Origin: a virus | Reading direction: 5' to 3' (one strand) | Virus record (IMG/VR): IMGVR_UViG_3300028045_000824 | Coordinates: 1 to 31,202 of that record | DNA: 31,202 bases | Shown here: positions 23,501 to 30,700 of the stretch, in pieces | Position numbering within the stretch: position 1 is the stretch's first letter | Layout of the letters: every line of letters begins with the position of its first letter | Made by a program: the position numbers and the translations under genes | The notes under the pieces: generated by a model | Seen by the model: the letters and a program-made list of their open reading frames with translations, nothing else | Database searches by the model: none | What the model was told of the DNA's origin: nothing

Positions 23501-23706
23501 TACCCATAAAAACTTCCTTCTTTTTCATCGTTTTTCTTTCTAAGTTTTTCTTGGTGTTTTTCAATAGCCTTTCGTCTTTTTGTTGCTTCTGAATCTGGTG
23601 CAGTCGGGTTTGGAATTTTGTGATCGGCTTCTGTTAACATAGTAGTAGACTCAGTAGAGTCTTCTGACATGTCATTGAATTGCGTTAAAATCTTTTTAAA
23701 GTCCAT
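20578..23706 (-). CDS. Very large acidic modular protein, 1042 aa, function unknown
   Basis: Starts MDFKKILTQFNDMSEDS; the ATG at 23706 has AAGGA upstream, while an earlier in-frame start would overlap the preceding gene. Modules in order: a basic helical segment (ATKRRKAIEKHQEKLRKK); a short WAGDTKIKSTGKWADKTIAE module ending near DWKGKV; a helical KVKSMCSEGLSTSQIQQLHP module; a Cys/His module with GHAHGLCKGSYACPHDEG then YHEGYKHGLDEACG; a VSVNATDAEADKLIKFVKD module; a CEACGSKMTNEGCGC cluster; then about 250 residues of Asp/Glu/Lys/Arg/His-rich polyampholyte with repeats of the SLEE(T/N)L type; and a conserved-looking end (TSFEQDIDFMTKVISGGLN). I recognise such mosaics from marine myophages. 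Scaffold, internal-head or virion-associated roles are possible; none is proven. Confidence 0.85.
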   Translation of the reverse strand: MDFKKILTQFNDMSEDSTESTTMLTEADHKIPNPTAPDSEATKRRKAIEKHQEKLRKKNDEKEGSFYGYRQRSDNYDPDLDESVGIVKGTLSNVFEELSLEPAKPGAQHITQDGETIGTVSDPNTANQIKQAIDKGTLTMGDGELNEEELDEKWAGDTKIKSTGKWADKTIAELQKARSALKSKEDRTKEETSKLRQINFAIRSKKDWKGKVAETDTPPESSMDLTSPLSGDNRDMAEGAQYPADDGSHNSSNDERGNAAANAALAANDADTPQLVKEKVSKSTKLPSISKVKSMCSEGLSTSQIQQLHPKCNKEELTIMIKNTKTNLKEGADHILKAAKHMGHAHGLCKGSYACPHDEGSEGARAYHEGYKHGLDEACGVKNAYEDSTKEMGIRNEPIVGIVHEEPESEVVSTMASYGAMDEAEFDEGNAFSGAMAKVGKGDKFAVGGKEFTKTVAEQEKDAGLDDKYDWNASTEGDKEATYEDAWTFESLEAELESVLNEGQTVEEGVNISVQSGMEGQEDRVSVNATDAEADKLIKFVKDVGMGNYGDPEMEVVTPDVADVSFYGSESPSEEPQGSHDDMLKLMGIVDMEDDAEAPGTVDVDYEEEVVDEEHKMCEACGSKMTNEGCGCDSVDEDQGYNDREDEELGMKDGKESGKDDDYAGRRDQERGDFGHRHGGHLEEESDAEMDDHAERAGKEVAHDADYDGRKHSGRDGEDVTKDLEYDDYKDHHREKSLEETLAQLDELAQLDEFKDTKKQGYDDKEDESDGEKHGKESDHKQSEKARRGDTDGKFGKRDKEDRKPSLEENLRTLDLLAEVGVEASEEPTQPLSQHDDDNLTTEGAEDASADSLDGSIEPVTETQTDDQREFAVAEEKNPDGHHHTSNEPFIDPDGPHDEEDKSDREKKKNSLEKYIDSPDDIVNGKKIPKFGMRDIKDIYRMHKPLFKEYEDDKEEKLDEWANDAGKDGMETSFEQDIDFMTKVISGGLNKQKSTGQTTIPVIAGQDDRMGYNGADVVKEGSVLSSSGFATMLNKLDSLSEK

Positions 23707-23716
23707 AGTTAAATCC

Positions 23717-24337
23717 TTATAGTCCCGCTGATGTTTCAGGCTTAGGAGCACGTTTTACATCAGTAAACGGACTCTTCTGTCCTTTAACTGAATCATCTGT
23801 CCAAGGCTTCCAAGGATCAAATGAATCTTTAGTATTCTTTTGATCAGCAGGTAAACCTACTTTACCAACATTCTTTTTCTCTGAATGTTTGTGTATGCTA
23901 TCTAAGTACTTATCACCATATTCTTCACTCGCTTCTTTTCCATTATCTTCTAATTCAGGTTCGCCTAATGCTGGTGATGCTTGATTTTCATATTGATCCA
24001 TTTCATCATTAATACCGTCATTGTATGCAGTATTAACCATTCTTACATAGTTGATGTTATGACCTAGTAACTGAGCCATTTGTTGAACCATTGGTTCAGT
24101 ACATGGGTATGCAAATTTGCATGTAAATATATGGACAGGCTCATTATTTAAATTTGGAAATCCATATGGATTTGCTTGAATTGGTGTTGATTTTGGACCT
24201 TTGATTTCGACTGGTGAGAACTTATCTAAGTTGAATTTAAACAACTCCAAGAAGTTCTTGTCAACGTCACCGGCTACTTTAATTGTGTAGTCATAAGTAT
24301 GGACGCTTTCTGCGATAAATTGTTTAAGATTTCTCAT
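23717..24337 (-). CDS. Conserved marine T4-like phage protein, 206 aa, function unknown
   Basis: The first 130 residues (MRNLKQFIAESVHTYDYTIK, VAGDVDKNFLELFKFNLDKF, IQANPYGFPNLNNEPVHIFT, EPMVQQMAQLLGHNINYVRM) match a conserved family I recognise from T4-like cyanophages. The pattern of strand, helix and strand suggests a compact ferredoxin-like domain. Residues 130-206 are charged and disordered, ending PKPETSAGL. No function is known to me; its place between packaging/head genes and the acidic mosaic gene suggests a virion-assembly role. The late promoter overlaps the upstream stop. The leader has only a weak Shine-Dalgarno sequence (ACGGGAAC). Confidence 0.85.
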   Translation of the reverse strand: MRNLKQFIAESVHTYDYTIKVAGDVDKNFLELFKFNLDKFSPVEIKGPKSTPIQANPYGFPNLNNEPVHIFTCKFAYPCTEPMVQQMAQLLGHNINYVRMVNTAYNDGINDEMDQYENQASPALGEPELEDNGKEASEEYGDKYLDSIHKHSEKKNVGKVGLPADQKNTKDSFDPWKPWTDDSVKGQKSPFTDVKRAPKPETSAGL

Positions 24338-24359
24338 AATGTTTTGTTCCCGTGTAATA

Positions 24360-24366
24360 TATTTAT
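24360..24366 (-). promoter_or_regulatory. T4-type late promoter core overlapping a stop codon
   Basis: On the minus strand TGATAAATATATT: the TGA stop of the 160-aa gene shares its last base with the ATAAATA core serving the 206-aa gene. Confidence 0.65.
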
Positions 24367-24848
24367 CATTCCTCTAAGTTTTTCCCACTTAATACTCGTA
24401 GTAATTCGTTGCGATCTAAGTTCTGGCCTTCACCTAAAGGAATATTATCGATCTTCTCATCAGCCTTTGCTTGACGTTGATCTAGTGTGGCTTTCTTTAA
24501 TTGTAAGTCGATCATCTTTAATTTCTTGTTTAGTTTAGCAGTCTTAGCAGTGATAGCATGGTTTAACATGTTACTAGCAACACTAAAGATATCTCCGCTA
24601 AAACGTGAGTCTACTTGCATACCTAAATCCATAAGGTCTTGAAAACTTGTTGATGCCTTGGTAGCTAAATCATCTAACTCTCTGTCAGATGCTTCTAAAC
24701 CTCGTACAGTAGGCAATGCTGTTTCTATTTTCTCGAGGTTACTAAGTGCTTCTCGTGTAACTTCTTCTGCTACACCTGGAATAGGTTCATTTAATTCATT
24801 GGCCTCGTTGGAAGCAATATCAAACAATTCTTCAAGTTTTTTAGTCAT
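24366..24848 (-). CDS. Possible small terminase subunit (gp16-like), helical, 160 aa
   Basis: A 160-residue, almost wholly helical protein, the size of T4 gp16 (164 aa). It has an acidic N-terminal third, a central helical hairpin (SFQDLMDLGMQVDSRFSGDI, FSVASNMLNHAITAKTAKLN, KKLKMIDLQLKKATLDQR) and an acidic tail. The central pattern of a linker, a helix and a long coiled-coil helix resembles small-terminase oligomerisation cores of T4-like phages, which assemble rings and regulate DNA packaging. No sequence signature makes this certain, and the large terminase gp17 is not in the window. An ATAAATA core ends 5 nt before the ATG and no Shine-Dalgarno sequence is visible. The gp4-like gene ends 12 nt upstream. 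Confidence 0.5.
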   Translation of the reverse strand: MTKKLEELFDIASNEANELNEPIPGVAEEVTREALSNLEKIETALPTVRGLEASDRELDDLATKASTSFQDLMDLGMQVDSRFSGDIFSVASNMLNHAITAKTAKLNKKLKMIDLQLKKATLDQRQAKADEKIDNIPLGEGQNLDRNELLRVLSGKNLEE

Positions 24849-24853
24849 ACAAC

Positions 24854-24860
24854 TATTTAT
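24854..24860 (-). promoter_or_regulatory. T4-type late promoter core giving a predicted leaderless mRNA
   Basis: The minus strand reads ATAAATA-GTTGT-ATG, the same 5-nt spacing as at 6828-6834. Predicted +1 is the A of the start codon. Confidence 0.7.
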
Positions 24861-25307
24861 CTACTTACTACGACCGTTGTAGAAAAGATCGTCTTCAGTA
24901 ACAACTCTGAATTGAATGCCTTGAGTTTTGCAATATGCTTGAGCATACTTCCACTTAGCATGATTGATAGCGACAGTAATTGCAGTCTTAGGATTAGTTC
25001 TTTTTTCTTCAATGATACTTTGTGCTTTTGGTTTGATTTCGATTAGTTCTGCTTTCTTTTTACCAGTTCTATCTTGGTAGACAATAAAGAAATCTGGTAT
25101 ATAATTTTTTCGTTTGCCTGTAATAGGATGTATGTAAGGAATTGCTATCGATTCACTAGCCCATTGTAACACTTTGTCGTTACTATCACAAAAGATCATA
25201 AACGTAAGTTCCCATCCAGATCGATATGTTGGCTTACCTTTGCCTACATATTTTTGTGGATTTCTTACAGTGTATCTGCCTTGTGCGTATTTTTGTCTAC
25301 GAGCCAT
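24861..25307 (-). CDS. 4: Head-completion nuclease-like protein (T4 gp4-like)
   Basis: A 148-residue basic protein that aligns by eye with T4 gp4 (150 aa). Shared features are TYRSGWELTF (gp4 TYRSNWEKFF), VLQWASESIAIPYIHP (gp4 IIAWGSETAVIPYF), the PD-(D/E)XK core with Asp72 (PDFF) and Glu90-Ile-Lys92 (ELIEIKPK), HAKWKYAQAYCKTQGIQFRV (gp4 DKWKAAQSLAEKRGIKFRI) and VTEDDL (gp4 LTEDGL). T4 gp4 is needed to complete heads before tail joining, possibly trimming packaged DNA ends. All PD-(D/E)XK residues, including Glu33, are present, so nuclease activity is expected. A Shine-Dalgarno-like AAGG precedes the ATG, 12 nt after the upstream stop. Confidence 0.9.
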   Translation of the reverse strand: MARRQKYAQGRYTVRNPQKYVGKGKPTYRSGWELTFMIFCDSNDKVLQWASESIAIPYIHPITGKRKNYIPDFFIVYQDRTGKKKAELIEIKPKAQSIIEEKRTNPKTAITVAINHAKWKYAQAYCKTQGIQFRVVTEDDLFYNGRSK

Positions 25308-25319
25308 TATAGGGCCTTG

Positions 25320-25697
25320 TTATGCAATGATATTACGTTGTACTGCTTGATTAGGACTTACGACAGTGCTGATTCCATATAATGCAGTTTTAGATTTTAA
25401 TAGATTTAAATAATATGCCATTTCGCTATTTACTTGTATACTTGTTTCTACATTAGTTCTAAAATAATCCATAAACACCATGATATCTGTGCCTGTTTGT
25501 TGTGCAATTTTAAACAACACAGATGAGAATTTTTTTGCAGTATCTTTTGTACTTTCAGAATTAGGGTCGCCTTTTAATACTCCAACAAAGTATGAATTTA
25601 CTACGTCCCATTCATTGACAGGAACACTTAATGCTTCTGCATAAAAACTATCGAATATTTCTAATGTGTTTTCTGTTTGTACTACTTCTAATGCCAT
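25320..25697 (-). CDS. Conserved virion-block protein, 125 aa, function unknown
   Basis: A helical 125-residue protein with the conserved-looking blocks YAEALSVPVNEWDVVNSYFV, KKFSSVLFKIAQQTGTDIMV, SEMAYYLNLLKSKTALYGIS and a Pro-Asn-rich end (VSPNQAVQRNII). I recognise the DVVNSYF...MAYYLN...TPNxxxxRN pattern from T4-like cyanophages, always near tail-tube genes and without a known function. The gene starts 1 nt after the 402-aa gene's stop and is probably co-translated with it, which suggests a baseplate/tail-tube partner or assembly factor. Confidence 0.8.
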   Translation of the reverse strand: MALEVVQTENTLEIFDSFYAEALSVPVNEWDVVNSYFVGVLKGDPNSESTKDTAKKFSSVLFKIAQQTGTDIMVFMDYFRTNVETSIQVNSEMAYYLNLLKSKTALYGISTVVSPNQAVQRNIIA

Positions 25698-25698
25698 T

Positions 25699-26907
25699 TT
25701 AACCGAATCCTAAATTTCTACTTATGTTACTTACTACACTCTCACCAAAATTCTGTTTCCCAGCAGTATTTCCGCCACCAGTAGTATTATTATTGTTTGC
25801 GGCTGTGGCACCACCTTGGTTAGAGATTTGAATCAATGCTGGACTTGCACCCATAGTAGGTGTCCCAGAACCACTGCCATTACCAAATAAGCCGCCAGTT
25901 AATTTGCCTATAACAGCATCTTTAACTGCATCTTTAATACCGTCTTTAACAGCATCTTTTGCTTGTGCAATAACTGCTGATGGATCTAATTGTGAAAGTT
26001 TTGCTAATGCTTGTGCTTTTTCAAATGCAGTAGCATTCGGATCATTAAGAATAGCCATCTGTGCTGATGCCCCTCCTAATCCACCGACTCCTTGACCTAA
26101 TTGTTCATTTGGACTATCTGTGTAGTCATAGTATGCTTCTTGTCCAAACCCAGTAACTGCATCAATACCTTTAGGTCCATCTTCTTCCAGATTAAATTCT
26201 CCAGTATTGTGTGTTACTGTTTCATAATCAATTGTCATACTATGTTGCATTGTTCCCTCAGGCTGATCATATGCATATGTATCACCTGACCAGTTTGTAA
26301 TAATTGGATTAATGAATGTATAAGCAACGTATTGATTGTTCCATAAACCATAAACTGTTATATCTTTGAAAAAAGAAGGTCTTTCTTGTTGCCCTGTAAA
26401 AGAATCTCCTCTATATCCATATTGCATGTCGCCAGATAAAGAAGGATCATATATGTTACGTCTGTTGTAAGTCTTTGTATCACCACTTCCTAATTCTGGA
26501 TTAAATGAATCTGCATAGTAATATTGATAATAAGCATTCCACATTGCCGTGATTTGAGATGCGTTATCATCATGGAATGTAATATCTACAGGCTCATATT
26601 TAATTTTGCTTTGTATAATACGTTTTCTATTATACTGATTCAACGTGTCAGTTTCAAATCTAAAAGAAGGAAGTTTAACTGATTTAACGAGTACTCCATA
26701 ATTACTAGAACCAACACCTGCGGGAGGAGTCCATGCGTCTGAATTAATATTAAAATAAGTATGAAAAAGAAATTTAACTTTAGGAGCATTTGAAAACTTA
26801 TTCGGAATAAAAGTTTTAGCCGCGTGTGTATAGTCTCTTAAGTAAACATCACTTAGAAACGCTCCGACTAAACTATCTTTTAGACTAGTAAATGCTGGAT
26901 CAGCCAT
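25699..26907 (-). CDS. Tail-tube-fold structural protein (gp54/gp48-like baseplate tube component)
   Basis: A 402-residue protein. Residues 50-245 read like a tail-tube fold: VKSVKLPSFRFETDTLNQYN, YEPVDITFHDD, a helix TAMWNAYYQYYY, FFKDITVYGLWNN, YTFINPIITNWSGDTYAYD, and a final strand SMTIDYETV. T4 gp54 has the same order (SVKMPENRLSYETD...LVISFRMD...TFDVTFAYRVM) and initiates the tube on the baseplate; gp48 has a similar fold. The C-terminal 150 residues are Ala/Gly/Asn-rich, including a KDGIKDAVKDAV repeat and a Gly/Asn-rich stretch, ending SNISRNLGFG. Which T4 counterpart it represents is uncertain. The Shine-Dalgarno sequence is AGGAG, and a late promoter and the tube-gene terminator lie upstream. 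Confidence 0.8.
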   Translation of the reverse strand: MADPAFTSLKDSLVGAFLSDVYLRDYTHAAKTFIPNKFSNAPKVKFLFHTYFNINSDAWTPPAGVGSSNYGVLVKSVKLPSFRFETDTLNQYNRKRIIQSKIKYEPVDITFHDDNASQITAMWNAYYQYYYADSFNPELGSGDTKTYNRRNIYDPSLSGDMQYGYRGDSFTGQQERPSFFKDITVYGLWNNQYVAYTFINPIITNWSGDTYAYDQPEGTMQHSMTIDYETVTHNTGEFNLEEDGPKGIDAVTGFGQEAYYDYTDSPNEQLGQGVGGLGGASAQMAILNDPNATAFEKAQALAKLSQLDPSAVIAQAKDAVKDGIKDAVKDAVIGKLTGGLFGNGSGSGTPTMGASPALIQISNQGGATAANNNNTTGGGNTAGKQNFGESVVSNISRNLGFG

Positions 26908-26925
26908 ATATTTCTCCTATAGTCT

Positions 26926-26932
26926 TATTTAT
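26926..26932 (-). promoter_or_regulatory. T4-type late promoter core
   Basis: AGATAAATAAGACT on the minus strand, followed by a short leader with AGGAG before the ATG at 26907. Confidence 0.7.
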
Positions 26933-26949
26933 CTCTTTAAAAACCCCAT

Positions 26950-26976
26950 AAAAAAACCGGGCTGAACCCGGTTTTT
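26950..26976 (-). terminator. Intrinsic terminator after the tail tube gene
   Basis: AAAAACCGGG-(5-nt loop)-CCCGGTTTTT forms a 10-bp stem. On the minus strand the T-run extends to 7. It lies 19 nt past the tube stop codon. Confidence 0.93.
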
Positions 26977-26995
26977 AAATTTACTTTGATTGCTA

Positions 26996-27646
26996 TTAAC
27001 CAGTAGCAGTACCTTGATCTGGTGCTGATACAGAATCTGCGATAGTTCCTGGTCCACCTACTCCGATTAATGCTCCTGCTCCGTCAGTTTGAACAGCATT
27101 ATCATATGATATTGTTAAAGAAACTGTTACTGCTTCTGAAGTTGAATAGTTTAACTGATTGTAGTTTGCTTGTTCTAAGTAGCAACCTGCTAGTTCCCAT
27201 TGCTCTAAGATTACAGGATCTTTAACTCCATTACCACCATCTAAGATGTCAATGTTCATTGCGAATTTGTAATCGGCTCCTGAAGCAGATGATGCCTGCT
27301 CAAAGAAGTCTAGTTGTCTTTGCAACTGGGCGCCAACTGCTTTAGAAACAACGCCTGATGCATCGTCTCTAATGTTAACCTGAAGTGGCTGCCATGAATG
27401 TTTACCTGCTAGATAAATCTGTGAATTATAAACAGGAACTGTAATTTTTGCGAACTGTAACTGTGGTCTTGCTACATCAATAACTTGACGTGTCAATGTA
27501 ACTGAACCTTCAGCATCACTACCAATTCCAAAGTTAGTAAACCCAACCCGGAATCTGTATTGAAGTTTAGGCATCAATAAGTTGACGTTCTCCCTACCTT
27601 CTGGTTTAACTGAAAGGTTTTTTAAAGTATCTGAGGCTGATGCCAT
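26996..27646 (-). CDS. 19: Tail tube protein (T4 gp19-like)
   Basis: A 216-residue protein, larger than T4 gp19 (163 aa) mainly through N- and C-terminal additions. Core blocks are MPKLQYRFRVGFTNFG (first strand), VARPQLQFAKITVPVYNSQI (the characteristic -RPxLxxxxxxVPxxN- tube motif), HSWQPLQVNIRDD, the helix AQLQRQLDFFEQ, and WELAGCYLEQANYNQLNYST then VTVSLTISYDNA (final strands). gp19 hexamers form the inner tube through which DNA passes. It lies directly after the sheath gene as in T4 (18-19). It has its own late promoter, a TAGGAG Shine-Dalgarno sequence and a strong terminator, consistent with a high-copy product needing a set dose. Confidence 0.93.
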   Translation of the reverse strand: MASASDTLKNLSVKPEGRENVNLLMPKLQYRFRVGFTNFGIGSDAEGSVTLTRQVIDVARPQLQFAKITVPVYNSQIYLAGKHSWQPLQVNIRDDASGVVSKAVGAQLQRQLDFFEQASSASGADYKFAMNIDILDGGNGVKDPVILEQWELAGCYLEQANYNQLNYSTSEAVTVSLTISYDNAVQTDGAGALIGVGGPGTIADSVSAPDQGTATG

Positions 27647-27681
27647 TTTAATCTCCTAATATTAAATATATCTCTTAAATA

Positions 27682-27688
27682 TATTTAT
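27682..27688 (-). promoter_or_regulatory. T4-type late promoter core for the tail tube gene
   Basis: AGATAAATATATTT on the minus strand, between the sheath terminator and the tube gene; the leader of about 30 nt carries TAGGAG. Confidence 0.75.
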
Positions 27689-27701
27689 CTTTTTTTTTAA
27701 T

Positions 27702-27723
27702 CAAAGAGGCCGAAGCCTCTTTG
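27702..27723 (-). terminator. UUCG-tetraloop hairpin after the tail sheath gene
   Basis: On the minus strand CAAAGAGGC-TTCG-GCCTCTTTG: a 9-bp stem closed by C(UUCG)G, the extra-stable tetraloop common in T4 terminators. Only the TTT in the stem provides U residues, and an A-run follows, so it may act as a partial terminator or as an mRNA 3'-end stabiliser. Confidence 0.8.
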
Positions 27724-27733
27724 TATATCTTTT

Positions 27734-30700
27734 TTACGATCCTGATAACTCACCAGTGTTAAAGATTCTAACTGGAATGTATATGAATTCAGCCGCTTTC
27801 ACTGGCTCAACTGCTATATCAATCCAAAGTTCGTTTCTATCAATTCTCGCTGGAGTATTGTTAGATGAATCACAAACTACTGAGTAATCATACAGACCAC
27901 GTTTTGAAACTAAATCAGCAAACAATGTTTCAACTACTGCCGCAATTGATTTTCTTGTTTGAACATCATTTGGTTCAAAGACAAATGGTCGTGCCGCTAA
28001 TACTAATTGTCTACGTATATAAGCGACTAATCGTGCTACGTTAACTCTATCTAAAGCAGATGATGAATTAAATGAAGTTTTGTTACCATAGTTCAATAAT
28101 CCTTGACCTGTAAAGAATACCATTGGATTAATAAAGTTTGTGTATAACACATCTCTAATACCAATGCTTGTTTTAATTACTTCAAATTCACCACTTGCTG
28201 AATCTAAGTAACCAATGCTTGAAGCATTGTCGATAATACCACGTCTAGTTCCTGCTGGTGCTAACCAAGGATAAGCAACATTGTCATTACGTAAGATTGT
28301 ACGTGTCATCATGTGAGATGATGGAACTGCTACTAATTGACCTGCTAGATCAGTAGTAATACCTGATGGATAGAATAGACCCATATAAGTGTTTCTAGTT
28401 ACTAGACCGTCTTCACTTGTTGCTGTAGCTCCTGCCGCGTTAGTTGCCCAAGCCTGAATATCAGTTGCACTATCTTTCAATCTCATTGGTGTATCACCAA
28501 CGATGTAAGAAGTTTCACCTCTATCAGAGTTCAATGTAACCATATCTGGTTGTAACTCAGGATAGTTTGGACATGCTTGTAAGTTGAAGTAGTTATCTTC
28601 ATCTCTAATAGCAGTGTTAGATGCGATTGCTGATCTCATTGATGTTACCACCATTGCTCTTTGAGCCTTACGACCTGCATACATAGAACCGTCTGCTTCT
28701 AAACCTGAAGCAGTTACCCATGCATCTTTTACAGTTGGTAATACTTTGTTAGGGAATCTGTCAGCATTGAAGTAATTAACTCTATATTGCTTGACATTGT
28801 ATCCTGAACGTCTCATGTTCCACATCAACATACCTACTGGGTAGTTTGCTGTATTCGGAGCATCAACGTCTAAGTAATTACTTGCTAGTAATGATACGAT
28901 GCTTGGAATAGGATCATTTGCTGGATTAGTTGTTCCGTTAGTTGCCCAACGTGCATCTGCAAATAAGATACCATCTGGTGAAGTTTGATCACTCTTATCG
29001 AGTAAGACCCACTTATCAACTGCTGAACCACCACCCGTTTGTTGTACTGATTCCCAACGAGATAATGTTGGATAGTTTTCTAAGTCTGAGGTATCTAACC
29101 AAAGATCACCGTATGCTAATGCTGTGCCGTCACTTTGAAGTGTAGGCTCACTAGCAGATACGAGAGGACCTTTAGGATCAGTTGTGTTTGCAACGTTTGT
29201 GTTAACCATTCCGTTAGCATCATAACCTTGATTTCCGTATCCTTTCCAACCTGTTGATGTATTAACCATAATATCAACTTGATCAGTTGCTGTGTAATAC
29301 CAGTTAGTCATGTTAGTTGGGATTGCAGTTGGTGCACCTTCATTTGCTGTTAATGAATACGCTCCAGTTGTTGTTAATGAGAATGCTCTCCAGTTAGATA
29401 ACTGAACTGTGTACATATCTGGACCAGTACCTGAATACCAAGTATAAGCATCAACTGCACCTGCAGTGACTTTTGTTATAGTAACTACTAAGTCATTTGC
29501 TGGTGTTGCTCCGCCAAAATCTACGCCTGAGAAAGTAACTCTGTCGCCTACTGCATGTCCTGTACCTGCGCCTACAACTGAAATTGGATTAAAATCATAG
29601 AAGCCATAGTTATTTGTTACAGTAATTTGTAATCCTGAACCTGAACCTGTTGTTGAAGCCTGAGTTGATGTAAAATTAATGTCATTTCTGAAAGGACCTT
29701 CTTTACCACCTACAGTAGTAGATATATTGAATCCTGCTTCTGTCCATAAACCAGATGATGTTCCGTCTGCTTTATAATCATCTAATACAATAACACCACC
29801 TGCTGTGTGTGTTAGTGAAATAGTACCGTCATCGTTAACTGATGCAGATGTGTAAGGTATGTTCGCCGCTGACCATGCAGTTACGAAATCTGTAGCATCT
29901 GTAGCATCTGCTAAGTTGAATGGATATGAACTACTAAGTGTAGAAACACCTGGTGTTGAAATTTGAACTCCTGCAACATATGGTCCTGAAGTAAAGTCTG
30001 GTGTAGTATTTACACCTTTAACTACAGTTGCGCCTGTTGCCGCTCTGTACCAGTAGTAAACAGGACCTGCATTGAAGTCACTATCGAATCCATACTGAGT
30101 ATAAACGTCACCTGCCGCTATTGCTCCGCCACCTGTTGAGTCTGCTGAATAGATTTGACTCCAATCAGAAGTTGCGAATGACTGAGTTTTTGCAGTCCAA
30201 GATGCAGTTGTTGAGTTGTATGAAGAGATTACTGGTTGTAATCCTGTACCGTTAACCTGAACCCATGTAGAGCCTGTTGGTGCTGGATAATCTTGTGCAG
30301 AACCCCATACTGGTTGTTGAGCAGAAGTTCCATATGCAACTCTTGGCTGATATGAAAGTTGTGCCGCCGCTGTATAACCTAAGTCAGTCAGTATAGTACC
30401 AGTAGCATCATGCAATCTTACGAAATATGCATTTAGATTAACATCATCACTGTTAGGTGTTCCACCTGTTTGAGCAGAATAAATGTTAAGTTTGCCATTA
30501 GAAGCATCTGCTGAAATATATTCCCAGTTAAGAGAATTAATGTCTTGTGCTAATTGATTAACAGTGTTGTTTGGTGCCGCCGCAACTACGAGAGAAACAG
30601 TATTACTACCGCCTGCGCCTAGTCCACCACTAATTGAAAGTTCAACTGTGTCTCCTTCAGTTAATGTTGGGTTAGCAGTTGGTGTTACAAGAGTAGCAAA

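Noticed and set aside
23707-23751. N-terminal extension of the large acidic protein (start at 23751)
   Set aside because: It would overlap the 206-aa gene by about 35 nt and has no Shine-Dalgarno sequence; the ATG at 23706 has AAGGA and a typical MDFKKIL start.
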